DNA of 64,000 bases, from contig CM030364.1 of NCBI GenBank assembly GCA_017893485.1, positions 244,665,818 through 244,729,817 of the forward strand. Reading direction: 5' to 3'. Both the position numbers and the translations under genes were made by a program. Origin of the DNA: Hemerocallis citrina (Eukaryota > Streptophyta > Magnoliopsida > Asparagales > Asphodelaceae). A model generated the notes under the pieces. That model made no database searches, had not been told where the DNA came from, and worked only from the letters and a program-made list of their open reading frames with translations. Positions 56,410 to 64,000 of the stretch are shown here, piece after piece. The first letter of the stretch is position 1, and every line of letters begins with the position of its first letter.

Positions 56410-59400
56410 AAGGTAGAAATTAATATCCCCCTACTTGATGCTATTAAACAAATTCCTTCTTATGCCAAATTTTTGAAAGAATGTTGTACTCACAAAAGAA
56501 CATTTCAGGTTAGGGAGGACGTGGCTTTGACAGAGGAAGTGAGCGCCGTTTTGTTAAGGAAATTACCTCCTAAACTGAAGGACCCAGGTAGTTTTACCAT
56601 TTCTTGCAGGGTTGGTGAGCACTTCTTTGAAAAGGCACTGCTAGACTTGGGGGCAAGCATCAATCTTCTTCCTTACTCTGTTTACGAAAAGCTAAGATTG
56701 GGGGAACTCAAACCAACATCCATCACTTTGCAGTTGGCTGATCGCAGCATCAAAAGACCTAGAGGTATTTTGGAAGATGTCCTAGTTCAGGTAAATGATT
56801 TCATTTTGCCTGCAGATTTTGTTGTGTTGGATATGGAGGACTCTTCAATGCCATCTTCTTTACCGATCATTTTAGGTAGGCCCTTTATTTGTACAGCTGA
56901 TATAAAAATTTGTGTTAAAAAGGGTACTATAAGTATGAAAATAAATGGAGAAAAGGTTGAATTTAAAATGTTTGATGCACTAAAATTACCACATGATGAT
57001 CATGAGTGTTATAATATTGATGTGGTACAGGAGATTGTTGATCAAACATTTCAGGTACATAGCATTGAACCACTACAAGCCGCAATTACACAATCTCTAA
57101 CATTGTCTCATGTTGAACAGGAATACGATGACTGGAGGATTGCAGAGACAGTACATTACCTTGAAACTCCAAAATCATATTCAGGTAAGCTTGCACCTGC
57201 ATTTGAAAATCTTGTGTCTGATAACACTTCTGTTTCCTCCATACCAGTCGACTGGTCTTGTAACCAGTCGACTGTTACCAGGACACCAGACGTGGAGCTT
57301 AAGCCGCTGCCTGAACATTTGAAGCACGCATATTTGGATGAGAACCAGACGCTATCTGTGATAGTTGCTGCAAACTGGAGTGCACAAGAAGAAGATAAGC
57401 TGCTGAGGGTACTGCGAGAATACAAGGGTGCAATAGGATGGACCATTGCAGACATAAGGGGAATAAGTCCATCCAAATGCATGCATAAAATACTTCTTGA
57501 AGACAATGCAAAACCTAGCAGGGAAGCACAGAGAAGGCTTAATCCACATATGAAGGAAGTGGTAAGAACAGAGGTTTTGAAGCTACTAGATGTTGGCATC
57601 ATCTACCCTATCTCAGATAGCAAATGGGTGAGCCCTATACATGTAGTGCCTAAGAAAAGTGGAGTCACAGTGGTGAAGAATGAAGAGAATGAGCTTATCC
57701 CTACGAGAGTGACCACAGGATGGAGGGTATGCATTGACTACAGGAAGCTGAATAACGAAACCAGAAAAGATCACTTCCCTCTTCCTTTTATTGATCAAAT
57801 GTTAGAAAGATTAGCAGGATTTAGTCATTATTATTTTTTAGATGGTTATAGTGGCTATAATCAAATTGCTATTGCTCCAGAAGATCAAGAAAAGACCACT
57901 TTTACATGCCCTTTTGGTACTCTTGCATACAGGAGGATGCCCTTTGAATTGTGCAACGCACCAGCTACATTTTAGAGATGCATAATGAGTATATTTTCAG
58001 ACATGGTGGAAAGGTTCATCGAGGTATTTATGGATGATTTTAGTGTTTTTGGATCTTGTTTTGATGAATGCCTTAACCATTTGCAGCTTATACTTAAGAG
58101 ATGTGAAGAATGCAATTTAGTGCTGAATTGGGAAAAGTGCCATTTTATGGTACAACAAGGTATTGTCTTGGGACATGTGGTGTCAAAAAGGGAAATAGAG
58201 GTGGACAAGGCAAAAATTGACATCATATCAAAACTACCCCCTCCTACTACAGTCAAGGGTGTAAGGAGTTTTCCTGGACATGCAAGGTTCTATAGAAGAT
58301 TTATAAAAGATTTCTCCAAAATCTCCAGACCCCTTTGTGAATTGTTAGCTAAGGATGTTGAGTTTGCATGGACAGAAGAATGCACAAATGCTTTCATTAC
58401 ATTGAAAAATCTTCTCATTTCTGCACCTATTATCATGGCACCAGATTGGAACCATCCATTCGAGCTTATGTGTGATGCAAGTGATTATGCTTTGGAAGCT
58501 GTTTTAGGTCAGAGAATCAATAAGGTACCCCATGCTATTTACTATGCTTCTCGAACTTTAAATGATGCACAACTTAATTATTCCACTACTGAAAAAGAAA
58601 TGTTAGCTATCATTTTTGCTGTAGAGAAGTTTAGATCATATTTGATTGGTTCTAAAGTCATTGTTTTCACTGACCATGCTGCTTTGAGATATTTGTTTGC
58701 TAAAAAGGATGCTAAGCCTAGGTTGATCAGATGGGTGCTGTTGCTTCAAGAATTCGACCTTGAGATTAGAGACAAGAAAGGAAGTGACAATGTTGTGGCA
58801 GATCACTTGTCCAGATTACTGCATGAGGAAGAAAGAATTGTGCCCCCACTTAATGAAAATTTCCCAGATGAAAATTTATTTGAAATAAATATACAACTTC
58901 CATGGTTTGCAGATATTGTAAATTATCTCACTGCTCATGTTTTCCCTCCAGGTATGACAATTCAGGAAAGAAAGAGACTGGTGGCCATGTGCAAGCACTA
59001 TTATTGGGATGATCCTTATTTGTTCAAATTCTGCCCTGATCAAATTATAAGAAGATGTGTGGCAGAAGAAGAGCAAATGAGTATTCTACAACATTGCCAC
59101 CAATATGCATGTGGATGACACTTTGGACCAAAAAGAACAGCACTTGAGGTATTACAATCTGGTTTTTATTGGCCTAATGTATTCAAAGATGCTTTTTCTT
59201 TTTGCAGGACTTGTGACAAATACCAAAGGACAGGCAACATCTCTTCTAGAAATCAGATGCCACTGCAAAACATCCAAGTAATAGAGCTTTTTGATGTTTG
59301 GGGAATTGACTTCATGGGTCCCTTTCCTAACTCATTTGGTTATTTATATATTCTTGTGGGTGTGGATTATGTGTCTAAATGGGTCGAGGTTGTCCCCTCA

Positions 59401-60198
59401 AAAACTAATGATCACAAAGTTGTTGTCAAGTTTTTGCAGGAAAACATCTTCACCAGGTTGGGTACACCACGAGCAATAATTAGTGATGGAGGTAGCCACT
59501 TCAATAATTTTCCATTTGCTTCTTTGATGAAGAAATATGGGATTACACATAGAGTGGGTACTCCATATCACCCTCAAACCAGTGGGCAAGTGGAGATTAG
59601 CAACAGAGAGATCAAGAGCATTCTAGAAAAGACAGTAAATACAAGTAGAAGGGATTGGTCACTACGCTTGAATGATGCATTATGGGCCTACAGAACCGCA
59701 TACAAGACACCCATCGGCATGTCACCGTACCGTTTGGTTTTTGGAAAAGCCTGTCATCTGCTAGTGGAGTTGGAACACAAAGCTTATTGGGCCATTAAAA
59801 GGTTCAATTTTGATATGAAACAAGCAGGTGAAAAAAGAAGATTGCAACTGAACGAGCTTGAAGAATTGAGGCACGACGCATATGAAAATGCAAAGTTGTA
59901 CAAAGAAAGGACCAAGATGTACCATGATAAACAGCTAGCAAGGAAGGAGTTTTATGAAGGACAGAAGGTATTGATATACAATTCAAGATTAAGACTCTTT
60001 CCAGGCAAGCTTATGTCACGATGGTATGGCCCATACATTGTTACAAAAGTCTTTCCACATGGAGCATTGGAGGTTCATAGCAAAGAGAAAAATCAAACAT
60101 TCAAGGTGAACGGGCATAGGGCGAAGCCGTATATCGAGATGAGTCTTGAGCCGCAAGAGGAAGATGTGAATCTTCAAACCATTCAATACATTGCATGA
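56410..60198 (+). pseudogene. Pol of element I (protease, reverse transcriptase, RNase H, integrase; two stops)
   Basis: Continues the Gag frame. Protease: LLDLGASINLLPYSVY with D at 56644-56646. Reverse transcriptase: FLDGYSGYNQIAI, then FMDDFSVFG with FMDD at 58027-58038. RNase [38 protein letters not shown] and [10 protein letters not shown]. Integrase: an HHCC finger ending CRTCDKYQ, then D (59308-59310), D (59485-59487) and E (59593-59595) with normal spacing, and a C-terminal RWYGPYIV module. Stops are TAG at 57973 (in ATFQRC-type context, Q to stop) and TGA at 59116. A GTCGAC-motif insert encodes VDWSCNQSTVT at 57247-57279, between protease and polymerase. Confidence 0.9.
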
Positions 60199-61697
60199 AC
60201 TCATCAGGTCTAGCCGAAGACGGGAAACACAGCGCTTATTGGGAGGCAACCCAATTTTCAGGGGAGTACTTACACTTTCTCTTTATTTCTTTTTATTTCT
60301 TTCATCTTTTATTTTCAGTTTCTTTCCTTCAAATTAGATGGTAACATATGCCTATTTTAAATTTTTATTGCAAACATTGAGGACAATGTTCCATCTAAGT
60401 TTGGGGGTAGTTAGTCACATTTGGAGTCTCTTGATGTTGAGTCTTTTCTAACTACAATGATGAGAAATGAGCTCAGTTACTATAGGTAGAGAGTGGAGAA
60501 CTAGTATTAAGTGTGGTCTTTATCTTTAAAAATGTTAATAACTTATCATATGGATCATACTTGAAACTTTTATTCATATGGTCATGTCAATTCGACGAAT
60601 CTTGAAAAAGAATAACAAGTTCAACTGTGAGTAAACTTAAATACACAAATTGTGAGTTTTGAGCCTTATTTATTTCTTTTGAGAGAGCCACACACTTGAA
60701 GATCTCAGTTGACTGCATTCTTGAGATGATCTAGAACTTGTTTTTGCTACTTTTCAAAACTTAGTTGGTTTTGCATAAAAACTTGGAAATGATTGAGGCA
60801 CCTAAAATTCTATCACCAAAAACAAATAGCCTACCCAACATCAATTATCCACTAGTTACCCCTTTGAAGCCTATAAAAGCTTTCTTTTTGTAAGACACAT
60901 CATCCTTAACCAAAGACTAGATGAATAGGTCACATTACCTATATCTATTGAGTTAGTAGAGCAAGAATTGTAAAAGAGATGTGGTATGTCAAGACGAAGG
61001 GGATGAAAATATAAAGAAGAGTTGGAGGATTTGTCATAAGAAAAAAATGAAAAGTTTTAAATTGCTGAGTTATGGATGGGGGAAAGGTGTTGGTAGAAAT
61101 AAAGTATAGGCCTGTTATATATGGTCTAAAAAAAAAAAAAAAAAAAAATCTCTTAGAATAGCACAAGTTGCTCTACTAATTCTTTAGAATTTTGTATTCC
61201 TTTTCCCTTCAATTGCTTAAACCCCCACCCATGGCCCCATTACAAACCTATAAAAGACCTTTTGATCCAAGTAACATGCAAATCAATGGTGTGAAGATGT
61301 AGTAGCAAGATCAAGCATATGGTTTCATCCAAGTAATGAAAGTTGTCATGAGATCTAATTTGAATGTCCCATGTCAATGAGAGCTATATTTCTTTGTGAG
61401 TGTATGCCATGGTGAGAATTTGGAGTTGAAATATAGTTGAGCTTGCTAACCTTAATCATGATTATATTGCAGAGACATTGGCCATACTATTATTTGATAT
61501 TCAAGTTAAGTATTCGTGTGAATAAGTGATTGACATTTGAATCAAAACTTGTTTAGACCTATCTTAATGCTTATTCTAACATTGACACTTAATGTAGCAA
61601 GTTCTCTGAGGAAAATGTTGGAAGGGTCAAGATGTTCAAGAGATGCTTGTAGTTTAATTTTGCTTGAGGACAAGCAAAAGCTAAGTTTGGGGGTATT
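60199..61697 (+). other. 3-prime untranslated region and polypurine tracts of element I
   Basis: Starts with the GGGAGGCAACCCAA block usual after Athila pol. TAAGTTTGGGGGTA occurs twice, at 60396-60409 and directly before LTR2 (61682-61695). The second is the polypurine tract. Many Athila elements carry an envelope-like ORF here. I see none, only short ORFs and an A run at 61130-61148. Confidence 0.7.
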
Positions 61698-63210
61698 TGA
61701 TGAATCCAATATTATTCACATTTAGGAGCAATAATCTTACTGCAATTGGACATTTAAATGCTCTATATGTGATATTTTACTCTTAATTTCTCTTTTCCGT
61801 AGGAAACAGCCTAAAGCAGCAAAACGAAGCAGATTCAGGATTTTGAGGATGACACACAGAAACTGCAGGGCATAAGTCGACTGGTGCTTCCAACAGGTGA
61901 CTGGACAGAGAGGCTGACAATGCTCGGCACAGTCGACTTACTCCAGAGACAGTCGGCTTGACTGATGATCATGAATCTACAGATGTCTCGGCACAGTCGA
62001 CTTACTCCCAAACCAGTCGACTGGTATTCAGCCGAGTCAGAAGATACGGATAGATGAAGATGCATCCTCATCCAAATCCGAAGCAAGATTAAATTATCCA
62101 AAACCAGGTGTAAAAAGATAGGATTGCAATCTGCAGATGTGGGCAAAAGAAGTTATAAAAAGGCTGGAATAAGAAGAGAAGGGTATCACTTAATCTCTGA
62201 ATCATCAATCATCAACCCCAGGCATTATTCTATCAGATCGAAGAAAGGAGGAGATCAAGTACACAGAAGGGAACGAGCCAGTCAACTGAGTGACAGACAG
62301 TCGACTTATCTGGCCGAACATCATCAGTTTATTTCTTCTCTTTCTAGTTTTATTTTAATCATGTATTCGAAACTGTTAGTCAATAAAAGTCTTATTATGT
62401 GGAACTAATTTCATAGTTGGGTAGATTGAAACCGTAGTCATGTAATGCTATATTCTTCTGAATGCTACTCTATTACTTATTGATTAAACCTAATTGAATT
62501 GGTATAGATTTATAATAATCAAACTTGTTCAGAAGTTCTAAGAGCAGTGGACTGAGAGTGACAGCAAGTCGACTGCCATACAGAACCTGAGATTATCAAG
62601 TTTGCGTATTATAAATCTGAATCTGTTATACGAGCATAGAGACGACCCGTATCTCGTGTTCATAGCGTGTAACATAAGAATCTTTAGGAATTCTTGGTTT
62701 AATCAACTTGAAAGATCTAGATCTGATACCAATTTCTAGAACTTCGAGTGTTTGTTCGTTTCCATCGTTCCTATGTTTTCTTTAAGTGCAACTTAGTAGA
62801 TTCCATGCTAAATACTTAAGGAAAGAAACGAATTAGAGTAGATACCATGCCTAATTCTTGGTTTAGGGAAACAATAACTTTAAGGAGTAGATACCATGCC
62901 CTTAAAGGAACGAACATGAGTAATTAGAGTAGTATAAAAGGTTACTTAGCATTATTGACTATAGGTGGAGATCAAAGCCAAACTACTTAATAGAAATTTG
63001 TGATTCAGAACTACTTGATTTAGTCATTTCTTTTAGAACAACACTTTAAGATTCTTATTTTTGTTTTATTGGTTAGTAAGTTAATTTCTACAATCTCTGT
63101 GGGATCGACCCTTGATTGTCACTACGCTTCTCTAAACGATTCGTACACTTGCGAGGTTTTGATTTGTGTCTAGTTTATCTATATATTTAGATCATCTAGA
63201 TTGCACAACA
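61698..63210 (+). repeat. Element I LTR2
   Basis: 1513 bp, collinear with LTR1, followed by AAGGG. Confidence 0.92.
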
Positions 63211-63513
63211 AAGGGCGAGAGGTTTCTCCATTGTAAACAACCAGCAAGTTCCAGTTAGGCATGAGAGATGATCGTGGGGAGAATTGTAATATTCTTATAT
63301 TTTCTCTAGTTGAAATAAGATTTTGGGTTCTTCCTCCACCGGATTAAGGCAAAAGACCCAACTAGTATAATTCATGTGTACTTGTGTGTTTGGTGTAATC
63401 TAGTTTTGCTTGGTGGTTTATGTTGATTGTGTCAAAGAATCAACAAGATCCTCGAAAGAGAAAAATTTCGCTAATTTCCTAAACAAGTAGTGTCGTAGCA
63501 CCGCTTCCTAACA
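63211..63513 (+). mobile_element. Copia LTR J, right piece
   Basis: Continues the left piece (…CATCTAAAAGGG then CGAGAGGTTTCTCC) and ends CTTCCTAACA at 63513, matching the style of the element B LTR end. What should be its internal region starts with a G run and is not recognisable. Confidence 0.5.
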
Positions 63514-63514
63514 C

Positions 63515-63538
63515 GGGGGGGGGGGGGGGGGGGGGGGG
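63515..63538. repeat. 24-base poly-G run
   Basis: Uninterrupted guanines directly after the end of LTR J. Confidence 0.9.
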
Positions 63539-64000
63539 TTAATAGGAATTGTGCGAAAATTTAAAATTTTTAAAAAAATCGCATAAAGTTAGAGAAAGAA
63601 AACATAGCAGAGTGGTGAGGCACAACAATTTAAGTGGTTCGGTGTTGGAGTTGTGGCTTGATTAATAGTCCCACATGGAAATTAGTGACATGGTTGGATG
63701 GTTAAATTAGTTGTTGGGCCCCTAGTCTCTACAAGTGGTATCAGAGCCCATGGTGAACATTCTTGGGCCGTGTGGGATGTTAAAATCGAGTTATCGTGTC
63801 AAGTCAATTGTTGCGAAAGACATGGTCATGCTGTGTTAATAAGGTGATTAACGGAAAGCATATGTGTCAAGTCAACAAGTAGGCAGATGCATGCTCTTGT
63901 CGTGTTAATAAGGTAATTAACGAAAAACAAAGGTCCTGAGTCAAGATGGCATAGGTACACAAAATATAGTCCCAGGTGGAGGACTATCAACATTTTCCAT
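63539..64000 (+). other. LTR-like sequence with a tRNA-Met primer site
   Basis: TTAAGTGGTTCGGTG resembles many Copia LTR starts. TGTTGGAG at 63643 to CTCTACA at 63733, followed two bases later by TGGTATCAGAGCC (63736-63748), would form a 91-bp terminal repeat with primer site, as in TRIM elements. After it a 60-70-base segment with GTGTTAATAAGGT(G/A)ATTAACG recurs (63833-63852 and 63899-63921). The other end lies outside the window. Confidence 0.35.

Larger units (their letters stand above)
53173..63210 (+). mobile_element. Gypsy element I, Athila-type, nearly complete
   Basis: LTRs of 1513 bp each (53173-54685 and 61698-63210), TGATGAATCC to GCACAACA, with a perfect target duplication AAGGG (53168-53172 and 63211-63215). 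It has the primer site typical of Athila, one gag-pol frame (54808-60198), a 1.5-kb untranslated 3-prime region and a polypurine tract. By hand count about 32 substitutions separate the LTRs (about 2 percent). No envelope-like ORF is visible. Seven stop codons disable the polyprotein. Confidence 0.92.

Overview
The window looks like nuclear DNA from a flowering plant, almost certainly a eudicot. It is AT-rich, has long TA and TAA tracts, and is packed with plant-type LTR retrotransposons of both superfamilies. No intact host gene, rRNA, tRNA or CRISPR array could be supported. Nearly all the coding capacity belongs to decayed transposable elements, so this is a gene-poor nested-transposon block of heterochromatic character. 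One 500-N assembly gap lies at 52237-52736.

Left part (1-11884). A broken minus-strand zinc-knuckle ORF of retroelement type lies at 307-2158. A cluster of Helitron-like ends follows at 4131-4891, then a decayed LINE with an endonuclease domain (about 4920-6448). A 0.7-kb fold-back element (6449-7150) abuts the LINE. A long Gypsy-type LTR (7511-11211) is truncated by a class II-like remnant.

First nest (11885-24920). Copia element B (minus strand, TSD CTTAT, lacking most of pol) is split in its left LTR by Copia element A (plus strand, SIRE/Maximus-like, TSD TAATC/TACTC). A has lost its reverse transcriptase. A itself carries a 543-bp solo LTR in LTR1, a 1.9-kb TIR-bounded AT-rich element before its polypurine tract, and a 380-bp MITE in LTR2.

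Middle (25965-37785). Element C is a Tat-lineage Gypsy element of 11.8 kb (TSD CTTAC). It has gag and protease on the plus strand, five tandem-repeat arrays and an intron-containing antisense ORF, but no reverse transcriptase, RNase H or integrase. It may interrupt an old host exon.

Second nest (38076-49207). Copia element D (TSD GTTTG) is broken inside RNase H by a minus-strand solo LTR (E), which is itself broken by a plus-strand solo LTR (F, perfect TSD AATCC).

Right part (49208-64000). A Tat gag fragment (G) is cut by a minus-strand Athila-like LTR (H) running into the gap. Beyond the gap a Copia LTR (J) is split by element I, a nearly complete 10-kb Athila-type Gypsy element (TSD AAGGG). 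I count about 30 mismatches between its two 1513-bp LTRs, so it is the youngest large insertion I can date. Its gag-pol keeps one reading frame for about 1,797 codons, interrupted by seven stop codons and no frameshift. The window ends in more LTR-like sequence with a tRNA-Met-type primer site.

Cross-cutting signals are a recurrent GTCGAC-centred palindrome shared by unrelated families, unusual long G/C homopolymers, and arrays whose repeat units are open in all forward frames.
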